A stretch of 64,000 nt of DNA from Luteibacter pinisoli (GCF_006385595.1 NZ_CP041046.1:2728001-2792000), one strand, 5' to 3'. Counted from the first letter of the stretch, positions 24,913-34,513 are shown. Translations and numbers: made by a program. The notes: generated by a model from the sequence alone, not told the origin.

Positions 24913-26694
24913 TTAGCTCGCCGTGACCTGCTCGTGGAACTGCATGCGATGCAGGGCCGCGTACTGGCCACCCATATCGAGCAGTTCACGATGCGTACCG
25001 AGCTCCACTACCCTGCCCTGGTCAAGCACCGCGATCTGGTCGGCGTGCTCGATGGTGGACAGGCGGTGGGCGATGACCAGCGTGGTGCGGTCGCGCATGA
25101 GGCGGGTCAGCGCGTCCTGGATCAGGCGTTCGGATTCGGTATCGAGCGCGCTGGTGGCTTCGTCCAGCACCAGGATCGGCGCGTTCTTCAGGATCGCGCG
25201 GGCGATCGCGAGGCGCTGGCGCTGGCCGCCGGACAGCGAATTGCCGCCCTGCCCGATCCGCGTGTTCAGGCCTTCCGGCAGGCGCTCGATGAACTCCATC
25301 GCATTGGCGGCCTGGGCCGCCGCGACGATCTCCGCCTCGGAGGCGCCCGCCATTTCGCCGTAGGCGATGTTCGCGGCCACGGTGTCGTCGAACAGCACCA
25401 CGTGCTGGCCCACCCAGGCGATCTGCTTGCGCAGCGACGGCAGCGTGTACTGCGTGTAGTCGCGGCCATCGATCAGGATGTGGCCGCTGGTCGGCTGGTA
25501 GAAGCGCGGCAGCAGGCTGACCAGGCTGGACTTGCCGCTACCGGAGCGGCCGACCAGCGCGGTGACGGTGCCGGGCGCGCAGGCCAGCGTGACACCGCGC
25601 AGCGCGACGTGGTCGTTGCGCTCGTACACCAGGTGGATGTCTTCGAAGCGGATATCGCCCTTCGTGCGCTCGAGGACATCCGTGCCGGTATCGATTTCCG
25701 GCGGCTGGTCCATGATCTCGAACAGGTCTTCGGCCGCCGTGACGCCCTTCTGCAGGCTGGCCTGGATGCCGGCCAGGCGCTTTAGCGAGGGCATCATCGC
25801 GCCCATGGCCGTAAGCACGGCGGTGAAGATACCGGGGGAAATGGTGTTGAGGATGGCCGGCCGCGTGGCGAGGAAGACCAGCATCGCCAGTGCCATGGCG
25901 CCCACGGTCTGGATCGTCGCGCTGGAGGCGGCACTGGTGGCGGAGACCTTGAGGTTCAGGTGGCGCTGGCGCTCGGCCACTTCACCGAAGCGCTCGGCTT
26001 CACGCTGCTGGCCACCGTAGATGCGCACTTCGCGATTCGCCGCGACGGCTTCTTCCACGGCACTGGTGACCGTACCCATGTTGCCCTGGATGCGCTTGCT
26101 GATCTTGCGGTAGCGGCGGCTGATGATCGTGACGATCACCACCACGCAGGGCACCAGCACCAGCAGCGCCATGGTCAGGTACGGGCTGTAATAAAGCATG
26201 ACGGCGAGCATGCCGATGACCGTGAAGCCTTCGGTGATCGCCACCTTCAGCGAGTCAGCCGACGCCGAGGCCACCTGCTCGCTGGTGTAGGTGATGCGCG
26301 AAATCTGCTGGCCGGAGGGCTCACGCGCGAAGAACGTGGACGGCAGGCGCAGGTAGGCCGCAAACACATCGATGCGCATGGCCTGCACGACGTTACGGCC
26401 GACGTAGGCGATACCGTAATCGGTGACGTAGGACGCGACGCCGCGCACCAGGAAGATGCCGACGATCCAGATGGGCATCCAGAAAATGGTGCTCGGGTTC
26501 TTGTCGACGAACAGGTTGTCGATCATCGGCTTCAGCGAGCCGGTGAACACCGACAGGCAGATCGGGTCGACGATCATGCCGATGATGGCGATGTAACCGG
26601 CGCTGCGGAAGCGCCGGGTGTAGCTCAGCAAGCGCTTGTACGTCTGCCAGGTCCGGGCATCCCAGACCGACACTTTCTTGGGCTTGTCGCTCAC
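24913..26694 (-). CDS. msbA: Lipid A export ATPase/permease
   Basis: MsbA flips core-lipid A across the inner membrane. The 593-residue half-transporter has six helices in its first 330 residues (including ISRITYTSEQVASASADSLK) and a nucleotide-binding domain with Walker A GRSGSGKSS, signature LSGGQRQRLAIARA and Walker B ILVLDEATSALD. It overlaps exbD by four bases and is followed by lpxK, the usual lipid A pairing. Confidence 0.95.
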   Translation of the reverse strand: MSDKPKKVSVWDARTWQTYKRLLSYTRRFRSAGYIAIIGMIVDPICLSVFTGSLKPMIDNLFVDKNPSTIFWMPIWIVGIFLVRGVASYVTDYGIAYVGRNVVQAMRIDVFAAYLRLPSTFFAREPSGQQISRITYTSEQVASASADSLKVAITEGFTVIGMLAVMLYYSPYLTMALLVLVPCVVVIVTIISRRYRKISKRIQGNMGTVTSAVEEAVAANREVRIYGGQQREAERFGEVAERQRHLNLKVSATSAASSATIQTVGAMALAMLVFLATRPAILNTISPGIFTAVLTAMGAMMPSLKRLAGIQASLQKGVTAAEDLFEIMDQPPEIDTGTDVLERTKGDIRFEDIHLVYERNDHVALRGVTLACAPGTVTALVGRSGSGKSSLVSLLPRFYQPTSGHILIDGRDYTQYTLPSLRKQIAWVGQHVVLFDDTVAANIAYGEMAGASEAEIVAAAQAANAMEFIERLPEGLNTRIGQGGNSLSGGQRQRLAIARAILKNAPILVLDEATSALDTESERLIQDALTRLMRDRTTLVIAHRLSTIEHADQIAVLDQGRVVELGTHRELLDMGGQYAALHRMQFHEQVTAS

Positions 26695-27119
26695 TTGCCG
26701 CCCGCCGTCTCGGTGGGGGTGGTGGCGATGGACAAGCGGGTGAAGCCGGCCTGGCCGAGGGCGTCCATGGCGCGCACCACGTTCTGGTGCGGGGTCATGG
26801 CGTCGGCACGGATGACGACGAGGCGATCGTGGTTGTCACCACCCACGCGCTCGATCGCGCTCTTCAGCGGCTCGAGGCCTTCGCCCATCACTTCGTCGCT
26901 GCCGACGGAGTAATGGCCATCGCGGTCGACCACGACGGTGAGCGCGTTGTCCGTGGAGTCACGGGCTTCGGCGTCGGCCTTGGGCAGGTTCACCTTCAGC
27001 CGCGAGTGCTCGACGAAGGTGGTGCTGAGCACGAAGAACATGAGCAGGGTAAGCAGGACGTCGATCAGCGAGATCACGTTGATCTCGAAGTCGTCCTCGC
27101 GACGGGCACCGATACGCAT
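26691..27119 (-). CDS. exbD: ExbD/TolR-family biopolymer transport protein
   Basis: The 142-residue protein has one N-terminal helix with the functional Asp (NVISLIDVLLTLLMFFVLST, Asp near 19), then a periplasmic domain ending in RLSIATTPTETAGGK. It works with the ExbB-like protein encoded three bases upstream as a proton-driven motor. Its coupling to msbA by ATGA overlap suggests energising lipid export or envelope assembly rather than TonB, which is absent here; that is inference from position. Confidence 0.9.
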   Translation of the reverse strand: MRIGARREDDFEINVISLIDVLLTLLMFFVLSTTFVEHSRLKVNLPKADAEARDSTDNALTVVVDRDGHYSVGSDEVMGEGLEPLKSAIERVGGDNHDRLVVIRADAMTPHQNVVRAMDALGQAGFTRLSIATTPTETAGGK

Positions 27120-27122
27120 GGA

Positions 27123-27782
27123 TCAGCCGACCTGCTGGGCCGGGGCCTGGACGTCGGTGGCGCGACGACGCGGTGCCGGCGAACGCGCCGAGAGATCGTC
27201 GAGCAGCGCGGTGGCTTCCTTCTCCATCTGCACGACGTAGCCGCTCACCTTCGAACGGAAGTAGCGGTGCAGCACATAAGCGGGAATGGAGACGATGAGA
27301 CCGAAGGCGGTGCAGATCAGCGCTTCGCCGATGCCGCCGGCCATCTTGGTCGGGTCACCGATGCCGCCGGCCATGACGTTCATGAACATGCGGATGAGGC
27401 CGATGACCGTGCCGAGCAGGCCGAGCAGCGGGCCGATCAGGGCGATGGTACCCAGGGTATTCAGGTACCGCTCCATGCGGTGGACCACATGGCGACCGGT
27501 GTCCTCGATGCGCTCCTTGATGATGTCGCGGGGGCGATCGCGCACGGCGAGCGCGCCGGCGAACAGTTCGCCCAGCGGCGAGCCCTTCTCCAGCGTGGCC
27601 AGGTGGGACGCATCCAGCTTGGCCGAGCGCGCCCATTCGCGGACTTCCGCGCCGAGGCCCGGCGGCAGTACCGCCGCGCGGCGCAGCGCCCAGAAGCGTT
27701 CCAGCACGATGGCAAGGGCGGCAAAGGAGCAGATCAGGATGGGCGCGAGCGCCCAGCCGCCGGCAAGAAGAATCTCGAGCAC
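27123..27782 (-). CDS. exbB: MotA/TolQ/ExbB proton channel family protein
   Basis: The 219-residue protein has three membrane helices (residues about 5-25, 105-135 and 150-175) with the family block LNTLGTIALIGPLLGLLGTV and the later AGGIGEALICTAFGLIVSIPA. It forms the channel of the ExbBD motor. The start is GTG at 27782; the upstream ribosome site is weak. The C-terminal tail contains RSPAPRRRATD. It heads the exbB-exbD-msbA-lpxK unit. Confidence 0.9.
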   Translation of the reverse strand: MLEILLAGGWALAPILICSFAALAIVLERFWALRRAAVLPPGLGAEVREWARSAKLDASHLATLEKGSPLGELFAGALAVRDRPRDIIKERIEDTGRHVVHRMERYLNTLGTIALIGPLLGLLGTVIGLIRMFMNVMAGGIGDPTKMAGGIGEALICTAFGLIVSIPAYVLHRYFRSKVSGYVVQMEKEATALLDDLSARSPAPRRRATDVQAPAQQVG

Positions 27783-27871
27783 GTGAACCCCGGGGGTACT
27801 AATCAGTCAAGGCGGCATGATAGCAGGGCCCGGGCGGGGGACTGAGTCGGCCTTCACACTGGCTGAACGTA

Positions 27872-27889
27872 GGGGGCGTCCCTGCCCCC
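27872..27889 (-). terminator. Possible terminator hairpin after the GH92 gene
   Basis: GGGGGC (27872-27877) pairs with GCCCCC (27884-27889) over a six-base loop, 14 bases past the GH92 stop on the minus strand. There is no T run, so it would at best be a weak or Rho-assisted stop. Confidence 0.3.
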
Positions 27890-27902
27890 GGTCAGCGAAG
27901 GA

Positions 27903-30900
27903 TTACTTCGCCAGCAGTTCCAGCTCGGCGACGGCCGTGGGGCCGCTGCCATCCAGCGTGAGACGGTAGTGCGCGTAGCTGCCCGGTGTGGCGATGGCGA
28001 AGCCACGGGTCTGGCGGTGCCAAGGGAAGGTCTCGTCGTGGCGCTCGTCCAGCACCTGCCAGCGCTTGCCGTCAGCGGAGCCTTCCAGCTTCCAGCCGGT
28101 CGGCGCCGCGGCGCTGGCGCCGGAGGTGATCGTGTACATCGACACCGTCGCCGGCGCGGCGAGACGGTCGACCACCACGGCCTTGCCGGTGGGCAGGGCC
28201 AGCTCGGTACCCGAGTCGTTATCCACGGCCGCGGCCAGCGTGCTGGCCTTCTTGCCGTCCAGGGTGAGGTCGGCGGCCTTCATCACGTCGTGCAGCGGTG
28301 CCGGCTTGGCGCCCTCAGCCGTGATCGACGCCGGCAGCGCGTCGGCGCCGGTGCCCCAGTTCGACGGCGCCGGGCCCATCGTGAACTCCAGCGTCGCACC
28401 CTTGGCCAGCAGCTCATGCGGCAGGGTCAGCTTGTTCCACGGCTGGCCGTTGACCTTGAGCGACTGGACGAAGCGGTTGGTGTCGCTGACGCCCGGCGCG
28501 CGGATGTCGATGGTCGCGCCGCTTTCGAGGCGGATGGTCATGTGCGGGAAGTACGGCGCGCCGATGACGTATTCCGGCGTACCCATGCGCAGCGGGTAGA
28601 AGCCCGTGGCGCCGAAGATCCACCACGCCGACATCTCGCCGTTGTCTTCGTCACCGGGGTAGCCCTGGCCGATCTCGCTGCCGACATACAGGCGCGACAT
28701 GGCATCGCGCTGCTTGTCCTGGGTCTTCCACGGCTGGCCGGCCTCGTCGTACATCCAGATGATGTGGTGCGACGGCTGGTTGGAATGGCCGTACTGGCCC
28801 ATGCGCACGTCGCGCGCTTCCAGCATTTCGTGGATCTCGCCGCCGTAGTCGCCGACGTCGTAGTTGCCCGGGGCGCTGAAGAACGCATCGAGCTTTTCAC
28901 CGAGTTTCTCGCGGCCACCGTACAGGCCGGCCAGGCCGGCGCCGTCCTGCGGCGCATCGAAGGTCATGTTCCAGGCGTTGGTTTCGGTGTAGTCGCCACC
29001 CCAGCGGATCGGGCTGAAGTCCTTCGCCGTCCAGCGCCACTTGCCGGCCTTGTCACGGGCCACGAAGAAGCCGACTTCCGGTTCGAACAGGTTGGCGTAA
29101 CCGACGGCGCGGGCGCGGTACCACGCCGCGTCATCGGCGTAGTTCTTGTAACCGCCGCCGTGCGCGCTGTCCTTGGCCAGCGCCTCGGCGAGATTGGCGA
29201 TGCCGAAGTCGTTGATGTAACCGGCGGTCGACCACGACAGGCCTTCCTTCACGCCGTCATCGGTGTAGCCATTGAACAGCGAGCGCTCGATACCCTTGCG
29301 GCCGGCGCCCTTCACGTCCGTGCTGACCGTGGAAGCGTTGCGAATGGCCGAGAGGTAGAAGTTGGCGACGTCGAAGTTACGCACGCCCTTCAGCCAGGCA
29401 TCGGCGAAGGCGACGTCGGAGCTGGTGCCGACCATCAGGTCGGCGTAGCCCGGCGAGGTCCAGCGTGCGATCCAGCCACCGTCGCGGTACTGCTGCACGA
29501 AGCCGTCCACCATCTCGCCGGCTTCCGTCGGGGTGAACAGCGTGTAGGCCGGCCATGCCGTGCGGTAGGTGTCCCACAGGCCGTTATTGACGTACGGCTT
29601 GCCGTCCACGATGCGCGCACCGGTGTGCGTGTCCGTGTTCTCGCCCGTCGCGGCCGAGAACGGGCTGGCGTACTGCCACTTCGGCGCGTCCTTGGTGCCA
29701 GTGTTTTCGTAGGCCTTGTTCGGATACAGGAACAGGCGATACAGGTTGGAGTAGAGGATGGTCTTCTCGTCGCGGCTGGCGCCTTCCACCTGGAAGCGGC
29801 CGAGACGGTCGTCCCAGGCCTTGCGGGCCCGCTCGCGCACGCTGTCGAACGTGTCGTTCGCCGCGACTTCCTGGCTGAGGTTGGCCTTGGCCTGGTCGAC
29901 GCCGATGAGCGAGGTGGCGATGCGCATCGTCACCTGCTTGCCGCCCTTCTTCGTCGTATCGAACCCGAACCACGCCGACGCGGCGTCACGCTTCTCGCCG
30001 GTGAGGCGACCGCTTTCGGCGACCGGCTTGTCGAACTCGGCGTAGAAGAACAGGCGCGTGGCACCGGTGGACAGGCCACTCTTCACGTCGGACCAGCCCT
30101 GGATGCTGCGGCCGGCCGGGTCGAGCGTCACCGACGCCTTGTCGTTGAGGTTGTCGAACACCAGCTGGGCGCGCTTGCCGGTGAAGGTGAAGCGGAACAC
30201 GGCCGCATGGTCGGTCGGGGTGATTTCGGTGCGGATGCCGTTGTCGAAGTGGACGCCGTAGTAATCCGGATGGGCCGTCTCTTCGTCATGGGTGAACGAC
30301 AGCGCGCGCGTTTCGCGCTTCAGCGCCGGCGCACCGCTCTCCACCTGCGCGGGCATCACCTGGAAGGTCTGGCGCTCACCCATCCACGGGCTGGGCTCGT
30401 GCGAGAGGCTGAATGCCTGGATGCGCGGGCGGTTATCGTCGCCGTTGTTTTCCTGGTACTGGTACAGCCAGTTCGAGCCCGCCTGGGTGACCGGCGTCCA
30501 GAAATTGAAGCCGTGCGGCGTGGCGACGGCCGGGAAGTTATTGCCGCGCGAGAAATTCGGATTGGCGTTGGAACCGCGGCGGGTGTCGACGTAGTCGGTG
30601 GGGTGCGTGCTGGTGAAGGCCGGCTGCACGCCGATGCGGATGTCGTCCACCCAGCCTTCGAAGGCCTTGCCGGCCGGCGCGTCGGCGCTCAGCTCGATGG
30701 ACTTGACCTTGCGGCCCTTGGCCACGGCGCCCAGATCCACGCTGACGTAGTTCCACTGGTCGGGGTAGAGCACGCGGCCTGCGCCCTGGCCTTTCGCCGT
30801 GACAGGCACGCGGTGCTGGTCCACGGCGCCCTTGGTCGAGAGCTTCGAGCCATCGTCGAAGACGACGTCGACGCTGACGTAGTTCGCCGGATTGGCCAGG

Positions 30901-31262
30901 TCACCCTTGTTGGAGCGCGGGAACACCAGCCAGGAAAGTGTCGTGTTATCAACGACCGGGACGCTGGCATCGAACAAGCGCGCGGTAAGCGGCGAGCCGG
31001 TCGAGGTGCCTGCGTAGTGCAGCGAGTGCGTGCCGGTGAACCCGACATCCGCCTTGGCGGTGAGCACCGCTTCCTTCGGCGGGCCGCCGGCAATCTGGAC
31101 GTCCAGGCCGCCAAACGGCGCGGAGGAAAGCGCGGGATCGCCGGCTTCAAACGAGCTGTGGAACCCCGGCGGCGTGGCGGCTAGCACGCCAGCCGGCACC
31201 ATGATCGACGCGATCGCCAGGGCGAGTGCCGCCCTGCTCCAACCCAGCTTCGTTTCAGCCAC
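27903..31262 (-). CDS. GH92 family alpha-mannosidase, secreted
   Basis: GH92 enzymes are calcium-dependent exo-alpha-mannosidases that trim alpha-1,2 and related mannosides from glycans. The 1119-residue product has a signal peptide (residues 1-28, ...VLAA), an N-terminal carbohydrate-binding-like beta domain (about 30-225), the GH92 catalytic region (about 230-980) and a C-terminal discoidin-like beta domain (about 990-1119). Family landmarks include VDTRRGSNANPNFSRGNNFP, SLSHEPSPWM, NNGLWDTYRTAWPAYTLF, SNQPSHHIIWMYDEAG and GYPGDEDNGEMSAWWIFGATG, which holds the catalytic acid region. The start is GTG with AAGGGGA upstream. It sits alone between comEC and exbB with its own promoter. Linkage specificity cannot be read. 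Confidence 0.92.
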   Translation of the reverse strand: MAETKLGWSRAALALAIASIMVPAGVLAATPPGFHSSFEAGDPALSSAPFGGLDVQIAGGPPKEAVLTAKADVGFTGTHSLHYAGTSTGSPLTARLFDASVPVVDNTTLSWLVFPRSNKGDLANPANYVSVDVVFDDGSKLSTKGAVDQHRVPVTAKGQGAGRVLYPDQWNYVSVDLGAVAKGRKVKSIELSADAPAGKAFEGWVDDIRIGVQPAFTSTHPTDYVDTRRGSNANPNFSRGNNFPAVATPHGFNFWTPVTQAGSNWLYQYQENNGDDNRPRIQAFSLSHEPSPWMGERQTFQVMPAQVESGAPALKRETRALSFTHDEETAHPDYYGVHFDNGIRTEITPTDHAAVFRFTFTGKRAQLVFDNLNDKASVTLDPAGRSIQGWSDVKSGLSTGATRLFFYAEFDKPVAESGRLTGEKRDAASAWFGFDTTKKGGKQVTMRIATSLIGVDQAKANLSQEVAANDTFDSVRERARKAWDDRLGRFQVEGASRDEKTILYSNLYRLFLYPNKAYENTGTKDAPKWQYASPFSAATGENTDTHTGARIVDGKPYVNNGLWDTYRTAWPAYTLFTPTEAGEMVDGFVQQYRDGGWIARWTSPGYADLMVGTSSDVAFADAWLKGVRNFDVANFYLSAIRNASTVSTDVKGAGRKGIERSLFNGYTDDGVKEGLSWSTAGYINDFGIANLAEALAKDSAHGGGYKNYADDAAWYRARAVGYANLFEPEVGFFVARDKAGKWRWTAKDFSPIRWGGDYTETNAWNMTFDAPQDGAGLAGLYGGREKLGEKLDAFFSAPGNYDVGDYGGEIHEMLEARDVRMGQYGHSNQPSHHIIWMYDEAGQPWKTQDKQRDAMSRLYVGSEIGQGYPGDEDNGEMSAWWIFGATGFYPLRMGTPEYVIGAPYFPHMTIRLESGATIDIRAPGVSDTNRFVQSLKVNGQPWNKLTLPHELLAKGATLEFTMGPAPSNWGTGADALPASITAEGAKPAPLHDVMKAADLTLDGKKASTLAAAVDNDSGTELALPTGKAVVVDRLAAPATVSMYTITSGASAAAPTGWKLEGSADGKRWQVLDERHDETFPWHRQTRGFAIATPGSYAHYRLTLDGSGPTAVAELELLAK

Positions 31263-31292
31263 GCGCTGTTCCCCTTAGTAATGGACTGGGCA

Positions 31293-31321
31293 TTTAAATC
31301 GTTCTAAATCGACAATGTCAA
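31293..31321 (-). promoter_or_regulatory. Sigma70 promoter of the GH92 gene
   Basis: On the minus strand a perfect TTGACA (31316-31321) is followed by a 17-bp spacer and TTTAAA (31293-31298), four of six matches to TATAAT. Transcription would start near 31286. The spacer and -10 carry an imperfect CG-centred palindrome (TTTAGAA-CG-ATTTAAA), the style of a LacI-type operator, but this is weak evidence for a regulator. Confidence 0.6.
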
Positions 31322-31362
31322 ATCGCAGTGCAGCACAAAATCACTCGCCTCACCCCACCGGG

Positions 31363-33672
31363 CTATTCCCGCCAGTAGCGATCCGCGGGCCTGCGCCACT
31401 CACGGGAGACGCTCGGCTCACCCTGTGCGGGGACGTCAACGCGCACCGCGCCGCTGCGCGCGGTGTCGTACACCTCGGCGCCCACGGCCGCATGCCGATC
31501 AACCACCGACGGGTGCGGGTGACCGAAGCGGTTGCGCCAACCGCTGGAGGCGATGGCGAGTCGCGGATGCACCTTGCGCAACCAGCCGGCCGTGGAGGCA
31601 TGCCGGCTGCCGTGATGGGCGATGGTGGTCACCGTCGGCAGCGGTGATGCCAGGTCGGCCGTGGCCATGCGCGCCTCCGCCGCGGTGCCAATGTCGCCGG
31701 TGAGCAGCAGGCGACCGGTCGGCCCCTCCACCGCCAGCACGCACGAGCGATCATTGGCCTTCACCTTCCCGGTGGGCGGCAACGGCACATCGACGAAGCG
31801 GAAGGTGACGCCATCCCAGGCCCATGGGGTGGCGCCCGCGCAGGGCACGGCATCGAAACGCAGGCGCCGCGGCTCGCCCGACCACACGACGGCGCCGGGA
31901 TAGCGGCGCTGCACCGACGCCGCACCGCCCGCGTGATCGTTATCGCCATGGCTCACCACCAGCGTGTCGACCGGCGCGATACCCAGGGCCGTGACTGCGG
32001 GCAAGACGATGCCCGCGCCCGCGTCATGGCCGCCGGCGTAGTCGGGGCCCGCGTCATAGACCAGCGTGTGCGACCGCGTGCGCACGAGTACCGCCAGCCC
32101 TTGCCCCACGTCGAGCACCCATGCACGAAACGCCCCATGCGGCAGGCTTTCTCGCGCGGGCCAGAGCAACGGCATGAAGCACAACAATGCGAACCCACGT
32201 AGCGGCATCCCCCGCGGGGCGAAGACCCACGCCGCGCCGGCGGTGGCCAACCCGACCGCACACAAGCCCGCATCGGGCACGGAGACCTGCGCCCCGGGCC
32301 AGCTCGCCATCGGCGTGAGGACGCGCCACAGCCCGCCCATGAGTGCCGCGGCAGCCTGCAGGAGCGGCGAGGCCACGGGGCCGAACGGCAGGCTGGCGCA
32401 GCCGCCCAGCGTGAGCGGGATGACGGCGAAACTCACCAGCGGAGCCGCCACGAGGTTGGCCGCGAACGACAGCAACGACGCGCTGCCGAACAGCCACCAC
32501 GACACCGGCAACAAGGCGACGCTCATCACCGCCTGCGTGCGCAGCATGGCGATGACTCGCCCTCGCCACCCGTCTCCCGCCGGCGCCACGCACGCCATGA
32601 GGAACGCGACGCCCGCGAACGAGAGCCAGAAGCCGGCGGACAGCACGGCGAGCGGATCGAACACCAGCACCGCCAGCAAGGCAAAGGACAACAGGGAAAG
32701 ACCGCCCGCACGCCGGCGCAACACGGCCGCCAACACGAGTACGGCCACCATCAGCAAGGTACGCACGGTAGGCAGGCTCATCCCCGCAAGGAGGCCATAG
32801 CCCATGGCGACACCCATGCCGAGCAGCGCCTGGGCCACGCGCCGCGGCATCACCGTGGCCAGCCAGGGCAGCAACAGGTAAAGGCCGCGCGCCGCGAGCA
32901 CGCCACCACCCGCGGCCACGCCCACGTGAAAACCCGAGATGGCGATGAGGTGCGAGGTACCGGTCGCCCGCGCCACGTCCCAGTCCGCGGCATCGAGGCC
33001 GCGTGTATCGCCGACCGCCAGCGCTTTCAGCACGCGCGCGCTACGAGGGCCGAGCAACGCATCCATGCGCTGGCCGATGGCGTCGCGCCAGCCGTCCACG
33101 CAACGACCTTGCGCCAGGCGCGCGTTGGTCGGCGATGCGCGGACGTAGCCCGTCGCGGCGATCCCCTTCATCAACGCGGCGCGCTCGGCATCGTTGCCGC
33201 CCGGATTCACCACGCCGCGCGGGCGCCGCAGGCGAACGACCAGGCGCCACGATTCGCAGGCCAGCAGCGGCTCCGGCGCGCGAAACCACGTGAGCCGCAG
33301 CGGACCACCGATGGACGGTTCACCGGCGCGCGGCAGCGGCTGGAACACGAACGCGATGTCCGCGCCCCTGCGCCGCGGCAGGTCGACGATGCGCCCGGTA
33401 AGGACGAGATCCTTGCCTTCCCACGCGCGCGGCAGCCTCGCTTCCATGCGGTGGATGGCATGTGCGGCGGCCCAGCATGCGAACAGAAGCAGGACGCACG
33501 GCAGGCGCAGGCCCGGCCAACGGCGCATGAGGAGGCATAGCGACGCACCAAGGGCAACCGCCCCCAGCACCGGCCACGACGGAAGCGACGGGAACGCCTG
33601 CACGAGCGCACAGCCCGCCAGTGCGGCCAGGGCAAACGTGCAAAGAGTGAAAGGAGGCGCGCGGAAGGCCAC
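31363..33672 (-). CDS. comEC: DNA uptake channel ComEC/Rec2
   Basis: ComEC carries transforming single-stranded DNA across the inner membrane. The 769-residue protein has an N-terminal hydrophobic part and the DUF4131 OB-like domain (about 30-190), the Competence membrane domain (about 205-490, with TGTSHLIAISGFHVGVAAGG and GMSLPTVRTLLMVA) and a C-terminal metallo-beta-lactamase domain with VSHGDNDHAGG and, further on, IAHHGSRHAST. The full three-domain form is present. The start is GTG at 33672 and has no clear ribosome site, so the exact start is uncertain. It is upstream of the GH92 gene on the same strand. Confidence 0.93.
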   Translation of the reverse strand: MAFRAPPFTLCTFALAALAGCALVQAFPSLPSWPVLGAVALGASLCLLMRRWPGLRLPCVLLLFACWAAAHAIHRMEARLPRAWEGKDLVLTGRIVDLPRRRGADIAFVFQPLPRAGEPSIGGPLRLTWFRAPEPLLACESWRLVVRLRRPRGVVNPGGNDAERAALMKGIAATGYVRASPTNARLAQGRCVDGWRDAIGQRMDALLGPRSARVLKALAVGDTRGLDAADWDVARATGTSHLIAISGFHVGVAAGGGVLAARGLYLLLPWLATVMPRRVAQALLGMGVAMGYGLLAGMSLPTVRTLLMVAVLVLAAVLRRRAGGLSLLSFALLAVLVFDPLAVLSAGFWLSFAGVAFLMACVAPAGDGWRGRVIAMLRTQAVMSVALLPVSWWLFGSASLLSFAANLVAAPLVSFAVIPLTLGGCASLPFGPVASPLLQAAAALMGGLWRVLTPMASWPGAQVSVPDAGLCAVGLATAGAAWVFAPRGMPLRGFALLCFMPLLWPARESLPHGAFRAWVLDVGQGLAVLVRTRSHTLVYDAGPDYAGGHDAGAGIVLPAVTALGIAPVDTLVVSHGDNDHAGGAASVQRRYPGAVVWSGEPRRLRFDAVPCAGATPWAWDGVTFRFVDVPLPPTGKVKANDRSCVLAVEGPTGRLLLTGDIGTAAEARMATADLASPLPTVTTIAHHGSRHASTAGWLRKVHPRLAIASSGWRNRFGHPHPSVVDRHAAVGAEVYDTARSGAVRVDVPAQGEPSVSREWRRPADRYWRE

Positions 33673-33783
33673 AACGACGACGCTGGCGAGAAGGTTCGCC
33701 AGCGTAGGTCGCCACCCTCAGGCAATGGCCCGACGCGACGTGTCAGCGCGCGCCGCGGCGAGGCGTCAGCCTAAGCTGTCGGA

Positions 33784-34416
33784 TTAGTCCGTCTGGTTCC
33801 GCGAACGGCCACGGTCACGGTTACCGCCACCCTGCCCCTGCGAGGGCCGCTGGATCGCGCCGCCGTTACTCGTGGGGGAACGGTTGTAGCCACGCCAGCC
33901 TCCCGGCGGCGGATTCGGCCGACCCTGCGGGGAGCCATGGTCATCACCGCGCGAACCCCAGCCACCCGGCGGCGGCCGGCCGTGCCCGTCGCCGTCGAAA
34001 CCAGGACGCGGCGGCGGACGGTTGTTGTTCCACCCGCCGGGCGGCGGCGGACGGCCGTGACCGTCGTGATCGCCATCGTGGCCGTGATCACCGTCGTGGC
34101 CGCGATCGCCATAACGGCGATCGTCGTAGCGGCGGCGGTCGTAGTAGCGACGATCGTAACCACCGCCGCGATACAGCACCGTCGTGCCGCCATAGCAGCA
34201 CCCGGCGCCGTAGCCGCCGTATCCGTAAGCCGGATAGTCGTAGTAACCGACATCGCCCCCGACCACCGTGGTGGTCGTCTGCGTGCCGTAATACGCATCG
34301 CCTCCGCTGCTATTGCGCACGTAACCGTAGCCCGGGTCGTAGTAACACCCGGAGAGCGCAAGGCAGGCCGGCAGGGCCAGCAGGGACAACGACCATCGGC
34401 GCATGACGAGCCTCAT
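33784..34416 (-). CDS. Lipoprotein with Tyr/Arg, His/Asp/Gly and Pro-Gly-Trp repeats
   Basis: The 210-residue protein starts with a lipoprotein signal (LLALPACLALSGC, lipobox LSGC at about residue 22). The mature part is low complexity: YGYGGYGAGCCYGG, then YDRRYYDRRRYDDRRYGDRG, then HDGDHGHDGDHDGHG, then three PPPGGW units with Arg/Asn/Asp. Clustered His and Asp could bind metals, but no family is recognised and no function is assigned. ATG 34416 is taken; ATG 34404 (four codons later) is also possible and has GAGG six bases upstream. The frame is open for another 270 bases upstream, but that part lies across a terminator and has no signal. Confidence 0.75.
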   Translation of the reverse strand: MRLVMRRWSLSLLALPACLALSGCYYDPGYGYVRNSSGGDAYYGTQTTTTVVGGDVGYYDYPAYGYGGYGAGCCYGGTTVLYRGGGYDRRYYDRRRYDDRRYGDRGHDGDHGHDGDHDGHGRPPPPGGWNNNRPPPRPGFDGDGHGRPPPGGWGSRGDDHGSPQGRPNPPPGGWRGYNRSPTSNGGAIQRPSQGQGGGNRDRGRSRNQTD

Positions 34417-34461
34417 AGGTGAGTGATTCCCACACTGCGCCGGGTTGGTTGAACGCGCGCT

Positions 34462-34490
34462 AAAAAAAGAAAGGGCCGCGAAAGCGACCC
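34462..34490 (-). terminator. Terminator after the AlgP-like gene
   Basis: On the minus strand GGGTCGC-TTTC-GCGGCCC (34473-34490, one mismatch) is followed by TTTCTTTTTTT (34472-34462). It lies 23 bases past the stop. Confidence 0.85.
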
Positions 34491-34513
34491 TTCCTCTTCG
34501 TTCAGGCGGTGGA

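Noticed and set aside
27969..31184. 1071-codon plus-strand open frame opposite the GH92 gene
   Set aside because: Mirror frame of a well-matched GH92 coding sequence; the translation is Arg/Val/Gly-rich and has no recognisable family.
33771..34361. 196-codon Thr/Arg/Ala-rich minus-strand frame overlapping the lipoprotein gene
   Set aside because: The alternative frame at 33784-34416 has a lipoprotein signal and ordered repeats; this one has neither signal nor family.
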